DNA from: Acinetobacter kookii
GTDB taxonomy: Bacteria > Pseudomonadota > Gammaproteobacteria > Pseudomonadales > Moraxellaceae
Direction: 5' to 3'
Length of the DNA stretch: 64,000 nt
Assembly (NCBI RefSeq): GCF_900096895.1
Contig: NZ_FMYO01000001.1
Coordinates: 248,001-312,000 of the forward strand
In this document: one piece after another, positions 37,590 through 47,263 of the stretch
How positions within the stretch are numbered: the stretch's first letter is position 1
Layout: the number at the start of each line of letters is the position of its first letter
Made by a program: the position numbers and the translations under genes
Notes under the pieces: generated by a model
The model's input: only the letters and a program-made list of their open reading frames with translations
Told to the model about the DNA's origin: nothing
The model's database searches: none

Positions 37590-38102
37590 TTAACGATTAT
37601 TTTCGTCGTCTTGAGAATCTTCAAATTTTGTTTCGCTTTCAAAACCCGGGTTTGATTGACCACCGAAGCCACCTTGACCACCGAAGCCACCTTGGCTACC
37701 AAAACCACCTTGACCACCGAAGCCACCTTGGCTACCAAAACCACCTTGACCACCGAAGCCACCTTGGCTACCAAAACCGCCTTGACCACCGAAGCCGCCT
37801 TGACCACCGAAGCCACCTTGACCACCGAAGCCACCTTGAGGCTGACCGCCACCAAAACCGCCAGCACCTTGAGCACCAGCAGGAGCACCGGCAGGACGTG
37901 GATTACGTGCAGGAACAACTGTAGAAATCGCATGTTTGTAAACCATTTGGCTTACAGTATTTTTTAACAAAACAACATATTGGTCAAATGATTCAATATG
38001 ACCTTGTAACTTAATACCATTTACAAGGAAGATAGAAACAGGAATACGTTCCTTACGGAGAGAATTTAAGAACGGATCTTGTAAAGTTTGACCTTTAGAC
38101 AT
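37590..38102 (-). CDS. hfq: RNA chaperone Hfq with glycine-rich repeat tail
   Basis: The N-terminal 72 residues form the Sm-like core that pairs small RNAs with mRNAs; the Sm2-like block [13 protein letters not shown] and the proximal-face [19 protein letters not shown] are intact. The protein is 170 residues, far longer than the roughly 100 of enterobacterial Hfq, because of a tail made of repeated GFGGQG and GFGSQG units (about 88-150), ending in an acidic tip ([11 protein letters not shown]). Long glycine-rich Hfq tails are known in Acinetobacter and other Moraxellaceae. Upstream is miaA, the usual neighbour. Confidence 0.97.
   Translation of the reverse strand: MSKGQTLQDPFLNSLRKERIPVSIFLVNGIKLQGHIESFDQYVVLLKNTVSQMVYKHAISTVVPARNPRPAGAPAGAQGAGGFGGGQPQGGFGGQGGFGGQGGFGGQGGFGSQGGFGGQGGFGSQGGFGGQGGFGSQGGFGGQGGFGGQSNPGFESETKFEDSQDDENNR
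37660..37850. repeat. Tandem coding repeat in hfq tail
   Basis: An imperfect array of 18-bp units (ACCGAAGCCACCTTGACC and ACCAAAACCACCTTGGCT variants on the plus strand) encodes alternating GGFGGQ and GGFGSQ. A higher-order period of 36 bp is visible for part of it. Such perfect coding repeats are prone to length change by slippage. Confidence 0.85.
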
Positions 38103-38192
38103 GTTATAACTCCAAAAAATTAAAAATCAGCGCAAAAAACTATCTTTATTTCTCAATAAAAATTATAAAAAAGATAGTTACTAAATTTTGCT

Positions 38193-39137
38193 TTATCCGT
38201 AACACTTTCGCAAGTCTTCTTGAGCCTGCTGGACCGTCAAATATGTTTTAAAATTATGCGATTCTTGCAAAGATCTTAACCAAGTATATTGACGTTTTGC
38301 CAGTTGTCGTGTTGCAAATAAAGACTTATCCTCCATTTCCCGTCGTTTTTCGACACTTAGATCACTTTTTTGTATAAATTCTAGAGCTTGTCGATAACCA
38401 ACTGAGCGCATGGAGGGCAAATTATCATTTAAATCATATTTTTCAATCAAACCTTCTACTTCATGTAAAAATCCAATATCCCACATAGTTTTTAAACGTT
38501 GTTCGATACGCTTGTGTAATTCTACACGATCAGGCAATAAAGCATGATTATGAAATGTGTAGCGATATGGTATATTTTTGGGTTGTTCAGCTTGTAGTTT
38601 TGTAATTGGCTGTCCGGTCAGTCTAAATACTTCCAGGGCACGAATAATGCGTTGCTTATCACTGACCTTAAATTTCTGACCCGCCAAAGCATCGACCTTA
38701 CATAATTCCTGATAGACCGACTCCCAGCCTTCACGCTCCGCCTTGGCCTCAATTTCAGCCCGTACCGCATAATCCGCACTCGGTAAATTACTCGACAATC
38801 CTTCCAATAAAGCCTTGAAATACAGCATGGTACCACCAACTAAAATTGGGGTTTTACCGCGTGCATGGATATCATCAATTAACCTGCAGGCATCTTCGAC
38901 AAACTGGGCTGCCGAATAGACTTCCAGGGGAGTGATAATATCGATGAGATGATGCGGATAACGTGCCTGCTCCTCCTTCGTCGGCTTCGCGGTACCAATG
39001 TCCATGTCCTGATAAACCAGCGCAGAGTCGACGGAGATCAGCTCGAAATGACCCTGCTCATAAAGTTCACATGCCAAAGCGGTTTTACCACTTGCAGTTG
39101 GTCCCATTAAATTGATGACCGGCAATTGATTCGACAT
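38193..39137 (-). CDS. miaA: tRNA dimethylallyltransferase
   Basis: Transfers the dimethylallyl group to A37 of tRNAs reading UNN codons. The 314-residue protein starts with the P-loop [16 protein letters not shown] and carries the [17 protein letters not shown] block and the [15 protein letters not shown] motif. ATG at 39137 is chosen (GGAG 10 bases upstream) over a TTG two codons earlier. It follows mutL by 6 bp and precedes hfq in the classic mutL-miaA-hfq order. Confidence 0.97.
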   Translation of the reverse strand: MSNQLPVINLMGPTASGKTALACELYEQGHFELISVDSALVYQDMDIGTAKPTKEEQARYPHHLIDIITPLEVYSAAQFVEDACRLIDDIHARGKTPILVGGTMLYFKALLEGLSSNLPSADYAVRAEIEAKAEREGWESVYQELCKVDALAGQKFKVSDKQRIIRALEVFRLTGQPITKLQAEQPKNIPYRYTFHNHALLPDRVELHKRIEQRLKTMWDIGFLHEVEGLIEKYDLNDNLPSMRSVGYRQALEFIQKSDLSVEKRREMEDKSLFATRQLAKRQYTWLRSLQESHNFKTYLTVQQAQEDLRKCYG

Positions 39138-39143
39138 GTACAA

Positions 39144-41114
39144 CTACTCTCCTCGAGCAAAAAGTTTATCTAATTGTGAAAGTGGAAATGCACGCCAGGT
39201 GGGGCGTCCATGGTTACACTGACTGGCAAATTCGGTTTGTTCCATCTGGCGCAGTAAAGCATTCATTTCAGAAAGACTTAAAATACGATGCGCACGTACT
39301 GCTCCATGACAGGCCATACCTGCTAGAATCTGGTCACGCTTTTGCAACAATCCCTGTGCTTCATCATTGGGATCGAGATCATTCAGCAATTCAGGGACTA
39401 AGGCTGCAAAATCAGCCTTGTGCAAAATGGCGGGAACACCACGCACAATCACCTGTTCATCGCCATATTGGTCAATTTCCAGACCCAGTCGTGCCAACTG
39501 GCTTTTTAACTCATCCACCCGCATCGCCTGCATACGACTGATGCTGATCACTTTAGGAATCAGCAGTTGTTGTGATGTCCAGAATTCAGGCTTATCCCAT
39601 GCGGCTTTCATTTGCTGCAACACAATGCGTTCATGCGCTGCATGCATATCGACAATAATCAGGCCTTCGCTGTTTTGCGCCAGAATATAAATGCCATGTA
39701 ACTGTGCAATGGCGATACCCAGCGGATGTTCATCCACGTAGGTCGATTGCGGCTTTTCAATATGATGACTACTTAGGCTATTGATTTGAGAAGATGGAAT
39801 ATCCGTTTCTTCGCGTAACGGTGCCAGATAGCTTTTTAAGGCATTATTCAGCTGTTGTGAACCTGAATAGCTATTTGCGACATGAGATGAAGCATAATGC
39901 ACCGTTTGCGGACTGCTGGCATTAAAATCACTTAGCAAATCGGTAGAAATTTGCGCTTCCGGTTGTGGCGTATACGCATCTACCGCCTTATGCAGTTGAA
40001 ACTGTTCCTGATAACGCGGTTGCGGCTGCACAGCAGCAAGCTGATCTGCTTCATCCCTTTTCATGGCCGAAGCCAGTTCAGCTGTGGCCGTTTGAAATTG
40101 AGACAACTTTTCTTTAGCAAAATGACGTACAAACTCATGTACTTCACGCTGATTTAAAAAGCGGATTTCATGTTTGGTGGGATGCACATTGACATCGATA
40201 TTTTCAGGATCAACTTCCAAAAACAGCAAATAGGCCGGATGCTGGTGACCGTGCAGAATGCCATCATAAGCCATACGCAAGGCATGCGAGATGGTCTTGT
40301 CTTTGACAATCCGGCCATTCACATACACATATTGCAAATCGGCTTGCGCACGCGCATCTGAGGGATGTCCCAACCAGCCGGACAAGCGCATATTGATACT
40401 GTCGGCATCAATCCAGTACGCATTTTCGGTAAATTGTCGGCCCAAGAGCTGCTGCACACGCTGAAAACGCAGCTCACCGCTATCTGCAACCGGCAAATTC
40501 AGGCGGATATTATTGTTATGTTCCAACACAAAACGGATATCGAAATGAGTCAATGCCAGACGGCGCACGATTTCTTCAATATGACCAAATTCAGTCGCCT
40601 GTTTTTTTAAGAATTTGCGACGTGCGGGTACATTAAAGAATAAATCCTGTACCCGGATATGGGTACCTTTTTTTGTTGCAACCGCTTGAATTTCCTGATG
40701 ATCAAAAGCCGTACCATTGACTTCTACCTGATAACCGATGCCTTCATCATTTTGACTGCTGGTCAGGGTCAGGCGTGACACCGCAGCAATCGATGCCAAG
40801 GCTTCACCACGAAAACCCAAGCTGACAATGGCATGCAAATCATCTGCCGTCTGGATTTTACTGGTGGCATGCCGCATGACGGCCAGAGCCAAATCGTCAG
40901 GATGAACCCCATGACCATTGTCCATGATTTCAATGAGGGTACTGCCGCCTTGCTCAACCCGAATAATAAGCTCCGTCGCCCCCGCATCAATTGAATTTTC
41001 TAATAATTCTTTGACCACCGATGCAGGACGTTCAATCACCTCACCTGCTGCAATCTGGTTCGCCAGTGCAGGATTAAGTGCATGAATACGGCGTTCGCTT
41101 AAATTATCACGCAT
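39144..41114 (-). CDS. mutL: DNA mismatch repair protein MutL
   Basis: Links mismatch recognition by MutS to strand removal. The 656-residue protein has the GHKL ATPase motifs near the N-terminus (IAAGEVIERPASVVKELLEN, DNGHGV, GFRGEALASI) and a C-terminal dimerisation domain. The C-terminal endonuclease-like motif reads DMHAAHERI and keeps the DxHAxxE pattern, but the last expected glutamate is replaced by glutamine, so nuclease activity is uncertain. The start overlaps the tsaE stop by 8 bp. Confidence 0.96.
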   Translation of the reverse strand: MRDNLSERRIHALNPALANQIAAGEVIERPASVVKELLENSIDAGATELIIRVEQGGSTLIEIMDNGHGVHPDDLALAVMRHATSKIQTADDLHAIVSLGFRGEALASIAAVSRLTLTSSQNDEGIGYQVEVNGTAFDHQEIQAVATKKGTHIRVQDLFFNVPARRKFLKKQATEFGHIEEIVRRLALTHFDIRFVLEHNNNIRLNLPVADSGELRFQRVQQLLGRQFTENAYWIDADSINMRLSGWLGHPSDARAQADLQYVYVNGRIVKDKTISHALRMAYDGILHGHQHPAYLLFLEVDPENIDVNVHPTKHEIRFLNQREVHEFVRHFAKEKLSQFQTATAELASAMKRDEADQLAAVQPQPRYQEQFQLHKAVDAYTPQPEAQISTDLLSDFNASSPQTVHYASSHVANSYSGSQQLNNALKSYLAPLREETDIPSSQINSLSSHHIEKPQSTYVDEHPLGIAIAQLHGIYILAQNSEGLIIVDMHAAHERIVLQQMKAAWDKPEFWTSQQLLIPKVISISRMQAMRVDELKSQLARLGLEIDQYGDEQVIVRGVPAILHKADFAALVPELLNDLDPNDEAQGLLQKRDQILAGMACHGAVRAHRILSLSEMNALLRQMEQTEFASQCNHGRPTWRAFPLSQLDKLFARGE

Positions 41115-41583
41115 TGTTAAAATGGCTCTCTAATGCTTGGTTTAATGCTGCAGACGAGAAACTTAAACTTGCAGTACGCGTCAGCTCATCTTCAGACTTT
41201 TCAATGTTGATGATCAGGTCAGGCTGTGGAATTTCATCGCCACCTTTGGATGGCCATTCAAATAAAAATAGCGCATTCGGCGTTTCCAAATAATCACGAA
41301 TGCCCATCAGCTCCAGTTCATAAGGGTCATTTAAACGGTATAGATCGAAATGGAAGATGTCTTTTCCATGAATATTATACGGTTCCACCAAGGTATAAGT
41401 GGGGCTTTTTACCGCACCTTGATGGCCTAAACTTTGCAAAAAATAGCGTGTCAGTGTGGTTTTACCCGCACCTAAATCACCAATTAAATAAATTACACCC
41501 GTTGTAAAATGCTCTGCCAAAACCTGTGCTAAATTTTGGGTATCGTCTTCATTGTTTAAAGCCAAATTAAATGAATACTGCAT
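41107..41583 (-). CDS. tsaE: tRNA threonylcarbamoyladenosine biosynthesis ATPase TsaE
   Basis: ATPase needed with TsaB and TsaD for t6A37 formation in tRNAs. The 158-residue protein has the P-loop YLIGDLGAGKTTLTRYF, the VKSPTYTLVEPY block and HFDLYRLNDPYELELMG, all typical. ATG at 41583 is preferred to a TTG seven codons upstream. Its 3' end overlaps the mutL start, so tsaE-mutL-miaA-hfq probably form one transcript. Confidence 0.95.
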   Translation of the reverse strand: MQYSFNLALNNEDDTQNLAQVLAEHFTTGVIYLIGDLGAGKTTLTRYFLQSLGHQGAVKSPTYTLVEPYNIHGKDIFHFDLYRLNDPYELELMGIRDYLETPNALFLFEWPSKGGDEIPQPDLIINIEKSEDELTRTASLSFSSAALNQALESHFNNA

Positions 41584-41732
41584 ATTACTCACGACAAAAT
41601 TCAAAAGAACAATTATGATAGCATCGCACCGCTTTATTGCCCATGTTCACACTTCCAAATATGGAACTTTTCCTGCATTTCATTGTAAATAGCAGGATAT
41701 TATGCACAGCAGATTGATCTACCACAAATCAC

Positions 41733-42638
41733 ATGACCAGTACTGAATTTCTTCCACCCATGATTGAGGGTGTTAGCGCAAGTAAAGTTTTTTTGCCTAA
41801 AACCTCTCCTGCACCAGACAGTGTCTATCAATATCTTTGTCAGCAATTTGCGCATATCGCGCCTGCTGAATGGCAACAACGTTTTGCCGATGGTTTAATT
41901 TATGATGCCGCAGGCAATATCTTAACGGTTGATGCACCTTATAATGAAAATAGTCATGTGTTCTATTACCGCTTTTTAGCCCATGAAATACCTGTTCCTT
42001 TTGAACATAAAGTTTTATTTGAAAATGAACATTTACTGGTCATCGACAAACCACATTTTTTAACCATCAGTCCGACCGGACAATATGTCCAGGAAACGCT
42101 TTTAGTTCGCTTAAAAAAACAGACCGGCAATGAATTTCTAACCCCGATTCATCGTCTGGACCGAGAAACTGCCGGGGTGGTTTTATTCTCCAAACAGGTT
42201 GCTAGCCGTGCAATCTATCAGGAGATGTTCGCCAAACGTGAGGTGAAAAAAACCTATCATGCCATTGCACCGTTTCATACCGATTTAACATTTCCCTGCT
42301 ATACACGTTACCGCATGGAAAAAGGTGAACCCTTCTATACCATGCAAGTGGTTGAAGGCAAAATAAATAGTGAAACAGAGATTGATCTGATCGAACATGA
42401 TGCAGCATGGGGAAAATATGAGCTGAAACCGACCACCGGCAAGCAGCACCAGCTGCGGCTACACTTAAGTAGTTTAGGCATTGCCATTAAAAACGATCCT
42501 TTTTATCCAACAGTACAACATAAAAGGGAAGATGATTTTTCTGCACCCCTGCAACTGTTAGCCAAGCATCTTTCATTTATTGACCCCCTGAGCGGGCAGG
42601 CCATGGCTTTTTCATCGCATTTCGAATTGACATTGTAA
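41733..42638 (+). CDS. RluA-family pseudouridine synthase
   Basis: A 301-residue RNA pseudouridine synthase. The catalytic motif is PIHRLDRETAGVVLFSK, with the aspartate of RLDR. The LVIDKPHFLTISPTG and TGKQHQLRLHLSSLGI blocks confirm the RluA superfamily. There is no N-terminal S4 domain. The RNA target cannot be assigned from sequence. It is divergent from tsaE, about 150 bp away, and is followed by the small antitoxin-like gene. Confidence 0.92.
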   Translation: MTSTEFLPPMIEGVSASKVFLPKTSPAPDSVYQYLCQQFAHIAPAEWQQRFADGLIYDAAGNILTVDAPYNENSHVFYYRFLAHEIPVPFEHKVLFENEHLLVIDKPHFLTISPTGQYVQETLLVRLKKQTGNEFLTPIHRLDRETAGVVLFSKQVASRAIYQEMFAKREVKKTYHAIAPFHTDLTFPCYTRYRMEKGEPFYTMQVVEGKINSETEIDLIEHDAAWGKYELKPTTGKQHQLRLHLSSLGIAIKNDPFYPTVQHKREDDFSAPLQLLAKHLSFIDPLSGQAMAFSSHFELTL

Positions 42639-42753
42639 TATGCTTGTCATTACAAAATATTTTGGTAAATCGAGTGTATGAATATTGAAATTACATTCAA
42701 TTTGATTAAAATAAATGCTGAAAAGTTAAGTAATTAGACGTATTTAAAAAATC

Positions 42754-43089
42754 ATGAGAAAAACCGAAGTTTATCAAATACGACTTGATTCCCAAGAAAA
42801 AAAGCATGCTTTTGCAGTGTTTAAACAATTGGGCATTACGCCAGCACAAGCTGTCCGACTGTTTTTCAAACAGGTTGTTTTAACAAAATCCATTCCATTT
42901 TCTATTGAAAATCAAAATATTAATCTTGATCAACTACAGAAAATCCGAAAATTAAAACAACAACAAAACACTTTAAACGCTCCTGCAGAACAAGCTGTTT
43001 CTCATGATCAGGACTTTGATCTGGATGATGACCATTTAGACTTATTTGAAGAACTGAATGCGATTTTGGGTGAAAGTGACAAAACTTAA
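42754..43089 (+). CDS. Orphan RelB/DinJ-type antitoxin
   Basis: A 111-residue protein whose first 55 residues match the ribbon-helix-helix fold of RelB/DinJ antitoxins: a strand (EVYQIRLDS) then helices (KHAFAVFKQLGITPAQAVRL, FFKQVVLTKSIPF). The second half is acidic and low-complexity (DQDFDLDDDHLDLFEELNAI), which would suit an antitoxin tail. No RelE/YafQ-type toxin gene lies next to it; the following gene is a GNAT on the same strand. It may be a solitary regulator or a remnant of a toxin-antitoxin pair. Confidence 0.75.
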   Translation: MRKTEVYQIRLDSQEKKHAFAVFKQLGITPAQAVRLFFKQVVLTKSIPFSIENQNINLDQLQKIRKLKQQQNTLNAPAEQAVSHDQDFDLDDDHLDLFEELNAILGESDKT

Positions 43090-43181
43090 CAGTGTCGCAT
43101 TTACAAACAAAATTTAGAAAAATTCTCATAAAAACTTAGGTATGCTTCATGCAAAGACTATAAAAAAGCATGGAGTATCGC

Positions 43182-43625
43182 ATGATCGTACGACGCGCCT
43201 CTTTAGAAGATTTACACCCGCTTTCTGTTCTTTTTGATGAATACCGTCAATTTTATGGTGCTTCTTCTAATCTGGATGTATCTTATCAATTTTTAAAGCA
43301 GCGATTTGAAAATCAGGAAAGCGTTATTTTCATTCATGTCAAAGATGATGTTTTTACCGGTTTTATTTTGTTATATCTCGGCTTTTCATCGGTGGCTTGC
43401 GCAAATTATTACATTCTGGATGATGTTTACGTCACCCCGACTTTTCGTCGTCAGGGTTCAGCCAAACAGCTCATCGATACTGCAATTTTATTTGCTCGTC
43501 ATGAAAATGCTCAGCGTATTAGCCTGCAGACTCAAAAAAACAACTATCAATCCCATCAACTTTATCAACAAATGGGCTTTGTTAAGGATGATGAATTTCA
43601 AATCTATCATTGTTTCCTGAAATAA
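43182..43625 (+). CDS. GNAT-family N-acetyltransferase
   Basis: A 147-residue acetyltransferase with the acetyl-CoA-binding motif in DDVYVTPTFRRQGSAKQLID (the RxxGxA/G pattern) and the later QKNNYQSHQLYQQMGFVKDD block. The acceptor is unknown. Start at 43182 is preferred because GGAG lies 6 bases upstream; an in-frame ATG 12 bases earlier (43170) is an alternative. It sits 92 bp after the antitoxin-like gene and converges with the RsuA gene. Confidence 0.87.
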   Translation: MIVRRASLEDLHPLSVLFDEYRQFYGASSNLDVSYQFLKQRFENQESVIFIHVKDDVFTGFILLYLGFSSVACANYYILDDVYVTPTFRRQGSAKQLIDTAILFARHENAQRISLQTQKNNYQSHQLYQQMGFVKDDEFQIYHCFLK

Positions 43626-43628
43626 CCA

Positions 43629-44339
43629 TTAAACCGTCATTCGTGTCTTGGCCAGTTCTACCTGTTCCGGGCTTAAATAGGTCCAATGCCCTTCTTCCAA
43701 ATCTGTGCATGTCAAGGCGCCGATTTGCTGACGATGCAATCGCTCAACCTTATTGCCTACTGCCGCCAACATTCGCTTCACCTGATGATAAACGCCCTGA
43801 TGAATCGTGAATTGCAATTCGTTTTCGGCCAGTAGAATGATATCTGTCGCGGCAAAAATACCCGCTTCATTTCGCAATTCCACGCCCTGCTCTAGCTGCT
43901 GAATTTGCCCTGCCCTTACAGGATCGGCAGTTTGCATACGGTAAACTTTGGCCACATGTTTTTTCGGGTGGGTTAAGGCTTGCAGAAATTGCCCATCATC
44001 GGTCAGCAACAACAGTCCGCTGGTGTCCTGGTCTAATCGCCCCACACACTGCAAGCCGCGATTCATCAACACATCGTCAAACAAGTCAAATACGCTAAAA
44101 TGATGGGTGGCCTGATGGGAACACTCATAACCTTGTGGCTTGTTTAGGGCAATATACACCTTTTCCCGATAATCAAAGCTTTCACCATAAACCGTAAAAG
44201 TTAAATCCTTTAAATCCAGCTTATGTTTGGGATTGCTGATGACTTCCCCTTGAATGGCAATCGCTCCGTTTTTAATGAGCTGCTGGCAATGTTTACGCGA
44301 ACCAAAGCCCTGCGATTGCAACATCTTTTCCAACAACAT
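43629..44339 (-). CDS. rsuA: RsuA-family 16S rRNA pseudouridine synthase
   Basis: A 236-residue enzyme with an N-terminal S4 RNA-binding domain (MLLEKMLQSQGFGSRKHCQQ) and the catalytic RsuA motif GRLDQDTSGLLLLTDDGQ. The family includes RsuA (U516 of 16S rRNA) and RluB/E/F; RsuA is the best guess from size. It converges with the GNAT gene, with only a 3-bp gap between stops. Confidence 0.88.
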   Translation of the reverse strand: MLLEKMLQSQGFGSRKHCQQLIKNGAIAIQGEVISNPKHKLDLKDLTFTVYGESFDYREKVYIALNKPQGYECSHQATHHFSVFDLFDDVLMNRGLQCVGRLDQDTSGLLLLTDDGQFLQALTHPKKHVAKVYRMQTADPVRAGQIQQLEQGVELRNEAGIFAATDIILLAENELQFTIHQGVYHQVKRMLAAVGNKVERLHRQQIGALTCTDLEEGHWTYLSPEQVELAKTRMTV

Positions 44340-44478
44340 AGAACCAACCTTTTACTCTCACGGAATGCGCATTCTATACCGAAATGACGGCTTTTTTTAT
44401 TGTTCCCGCTTTTTCAGGCAAATCTTTTATCAAAACCTTATACAATACTCATGATTTATCACTTTCTCCCTTAAAATC

Positions 44479-44931
44479 ATGTCCCATCTCGATTTAAACC
44501 TGATTGTTCTACTGGTGTTATTGGCCTGCGGTATTTTTAGCCACAACAGTGCCGTAACGATTGCTGCGGGGGTACTGATCGTTTTTCGCATTACCCCGCT
44601 GAGTGAATATTTTCCTTATCTGCAACAACACGGTTTAAATATTGGCATCATCATTTTAACCATTGGAGTACTTACGCCTATTGCCAGTGGCAAAATTCCC
44701 GGGGATGCCATTTTAAAATCCTTTTTAAGCTTCAAATCATTGCTTGCCATCGCCGTTGGCGTACTGGTCGCATGGCTGGGTGGACGCGGGGTCAAACTGA
44801 TGAGCAACCAGCCAGATGTGGTTGCAGGATTGCTGATTGGTACAGTTGCAGGCGTGGCAGTATTGCGCGGCGTTCCTGTCGGTCCTTTAATTGCAGCAGG
44901 GATATTGACCCTGTTTATTGGACATTCTTAA
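44479..44931 (+). CDS. yeaL: DUF441 (YeaL-like) membrane protein
   Basis: A 150-residue inner-membrane protein of the DUF441/UPF0756 family, with four hydrophobic segments. Conserved blocks are [37 protein letters not shown] and [20 protein letters not shown]. Function of the family is unknown. It is divergent from rsuA with about 140 bp between starts. Confidence 0.87.
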   Translation: MSHLDLNLIVLLVLLACGIFSHNSAVTIAAGVLIVFRITPLSEYFPYLQQHGLNIGIIILTIGVLTPIASGKIPGDAILKSFLSFKSLLAIAVGVLVAWLGGRGVKLMSNQPDVVAGLLIGTVAGVAVLRGVPVGPLIAAGILTLFIGHS

Positions 44932-44984
44932 GTTTTTAATTTTAAACCTGATCCCTGCTACTCTTCACACTTGATCTTCATGGC

Positions 44985-46160
44985 TTATGCAGCTTTTCGA
45001 AATAGAATTCTGGTTAAAAGCATACCGATGAGTGACAGTGTGGCCATTAAAATTCCCACCCAAAACCATCCACCTGTGGCCATTACAATTGAGGCAATCA
45101 AAGGCGGCAACAGGAATTGTGAGGTGGCAGAAAATTGCAACACCAACCCGATTGTGGTGGTAATGGCAATCGGCTTTGCGGAAAAATTTAACACTTGAGA
45201 AAACACGACCGCTGCGACCAAACCGCCAAACAATGAAAAGCTCAAAACCAATATAAATTGCAGAATAAAGGGCAAGAATTCGCGTAACAGATAAAAACTT
45301 AAGGCACAGACCATTAAGGTGGCAAAACCGGTTTGGACTAAAGTTTGAGGCCGAAAACCACGCTGTAACAGTAAGCCACACCCAAAGGTACCAACCGCAT
45401 TGGCAATCGCCACGATTGCCGTTAAGGCCCCGGCAACCGCTAAAGAAACTTGATATTGCTGATAAATGCTGGGCAAAAAACCGACCAGACTTAACCATTG
45501 TCCGGCATATACACCAAAAACAGTCGCCAGAATCCAGGCTGGAGGATGTTTTAAAGTCAGCTTAATTAAATCAAGTATTGCAACCGATTGGGTATGGGTT
45601 TGCACTGCGGGAATAACCGTGTAAATCACGCCAGCCAAAGCGAGTGATAATATCCCGAAACCCATCCACACCCCTTGCCAGCCCATACTATTGATCAGGA
45701 ATGGCGTACACAGCAAGCCTATTCCCATTCCACCTCCCATATAGGCGCTCCATAGGCCCATCTTGGCTTGCAACTGCTCGACCGGAACCAGTTGGCGGAT
45801 AAAAGCGGGACCACTCAAGGTAATCAGTAAAAATCCGAAACCTTCAACCACACGCAGTGCCAGCAATGCCGGGAATTCTTTTACAAAACCACCGCTAAAA
45901 CTGGCAATTGCGAGTAAACTCAAGCCCAATAGTACACAGCGTTTTAAGCCAATTTTAGCGGTATAGCTGCCCAGCAAAAGTGCCATGCACATGCCTGCAA
46001 CTTGCACCAGGGACAATAAAAAACCGGCTTGCACCAAGCTGATGCCTAACTCGGCTTGCAGAACAGGAACCGCCGGTGGCAACTTGCCTACATGCATGGC
46101 AGCGACAAATCCAGCTGCAATAATCCATAAATCTTTGCTAAGCCAACGCACGGAACTCAC
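44985..46160 (-). CDS. MFS transporter, CynX/NimT-like
   Basis: A 391-residue major facilitator protein with about 12 predicted transmembrane spans. It resembles the CynX/NimT (cyanate or nitroimidazole) subfamily in length and in the N-terminal half (AELGISLVQAGFLLSLVQVA). The substrate is unknown. It is transcribed toward the DUF441 gene. The next gene upstream, metR, is on the same strand after a 169-bp gap, so regulation by MetR is possible but not shown. Confidence 0.85.
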   Translation of the reverse strand: MSSVRWLSKDLWIIAAGFVAAMHVGKLPPAVPVLQAELGISLVQAGFLLSLVQVAGMCMALLLGSYTAKIGLKRCVLLGLSLLAIASFSGGFVKEFPALLALRVVEGFGFLLITLSGPAFIRQLVPVEQLQAKMGLWSAYMGGGMGIGLLCTPFLINSMGWQGVWMGFGILSLALAGVIYTVIPAVQTHTQSVAILDLIKLTLKHPPAWILATVFGVYAGQWLSLVGFLPSIYQQYQVSLAVAGALTAIVAIANAVGTFGCGLLLQRGFRPQTLVQTGFATLMVCALSFYLLREFLPFILQFILVLSFSLFGGLVAAVVFSQVLNFSAKPIAITTTIGLVLQFSATSQFLLPPLIASIVMATGGWFWVGILMATLSLIGMLLTRILFRKAA

Positions 46161-46329
46161 AACCCTTCTCCCTTAGCGATTCCAGCGTTAGACTAGCAAG
46201 AATAAAAACGGTTATTTATCGTTGATTTGAATAAGTTAAGAGCTCGCAACAATCAATCCACCATTAGCTCAAATCATGAAAAACTCCCCTATAAAGCCTT
46301 GATCCTGTAACAAATTCGGGCACGACTTT

Positions 46330-47250
46330 TTAAGCAGAATAATACGGATTACGCTTTTGCGAGAATTTTTCCAGTTGTTTCAGGAAACCCTCAAAATAGC
46401 TTTTTTCTTTTTCCTCTGTTCGATAACCTGCATACAAAGTACGGCGCAAACCACTCGCAGCAACACAGTCCAAACGGCGCGAAGTCACCCAGCCCTTTTG
46501 CTCATATTCATTCACGACCCAGTCTGGAAGTGCCGCTATGCCGCGCCCACTGGCCACCAGTTGAATCAGCATCTGGGTCAGATCCGTGGTCCGGATCTGT
46601 TTCGGCTGTATATTGGCAGGAATAAACAGTTTCGCCATGATATCCAGACGGTGCTTATCCACCGGATAAGTAATCAGGGTTTCCTCCGCCAGTTCTTGCA
46701 CGGTGATGCGTTCTGCACGTACCAGCGGATGGGTATTGGATAAGACCAGTCGGGATTCATATTCAAAAATCGGGAAATATTCAATGCCTTTTAAGGCAAT
46801 CGGATCTGCCGTAATCAACAGGTCAAATTCGGCATTTTGCAGCAGTTCATGCGGATTGGCTTCAAAACCTGAAGCGAAATCAAGATCTACATCTGGGTAT
46901 TGCTGACGATATTGGTTCAGCAAGGGCATTAACCAGTCAAAACAGCTATGACATTCTGACGAGAAAATAATGCGTCCCGTCTGTCCATGCACAATGCGAG
47001 TAATATCGGTTTGGGTAATTTGGATTTGCGGTAATATGTCATCTGCCAATTTGAGCAAACGCTGTCCTACATTGGAAAAAGTAACCGGACGGCTACGGCG
47101 ATTGACCACTTCCACTCCATACCAGTGATCCAGTTCTTTCAGCTGATGAGAAATGGCTGATGGCGTTAAACACAGGTCATTGGCAGCAGCCACCAGTGAA
47201 CCATGTTCACGCAATGCCGTTAAAGTTTTTAAGTGACGAATTTCAAGCAT
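46330..47250 (-). CDS. metR: LysR-family regulator of methionine metabolism MetR
   Basis: A 306-residue LysR-type regulator with an N-terminal helix-turn-helix (LVAAANDLCLTPSAISHQLK) and an effector domain. Blocks such as ECHSCFDWLMPLL, ASGFEANPHELLQ and GRGIAALPDWVVNEYEQKGW match MetR, which responds to homocysteine and controls metE/metH. I chose ATG at 47250 (MLEIRHLKTL) over an upstream TTG. A hairpin repeat array begins 14 bp upstream of this start, so the promoter or leader must involve or skirt it. Confidence 0.9.
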   Translation of the reverse strand: MLEIRHLKTLTALREHGSLVAAANDLCLTPSAISHQLKELDHWYGVEVVNRRSRPVTFSNVGQRLLKLADDILPQIQITQTDITRIVHGQTGRIIFSSECHSCFDWLMPLLNQYRQQYPDVDLDFASGFEANPHELLQNAEFDLLITADPIALKGIEYFPIFEYESRLVLSNTHPLVRAERITVQELAEETLITYPVDKHRLDIMAKLFIPANIQPKQIRTTDLTQMLIQLVASGRGIAALPDWVVNEYEQKGWVTSRRLDCVAASGLRRTLYAGYRTEEKEKSYFEGFLKQLEKFSQKRNPYYSA

Positions 47251-47263
47251 GAGCAAGGATCCA

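Noticed and set aside
37628..37967. Two plus-strand open frames with Thr/Ala/Leu and His/Leu/Asp repeats
   Set aside because: These are antisense readings of the hfq tail repeat and have no start signals.
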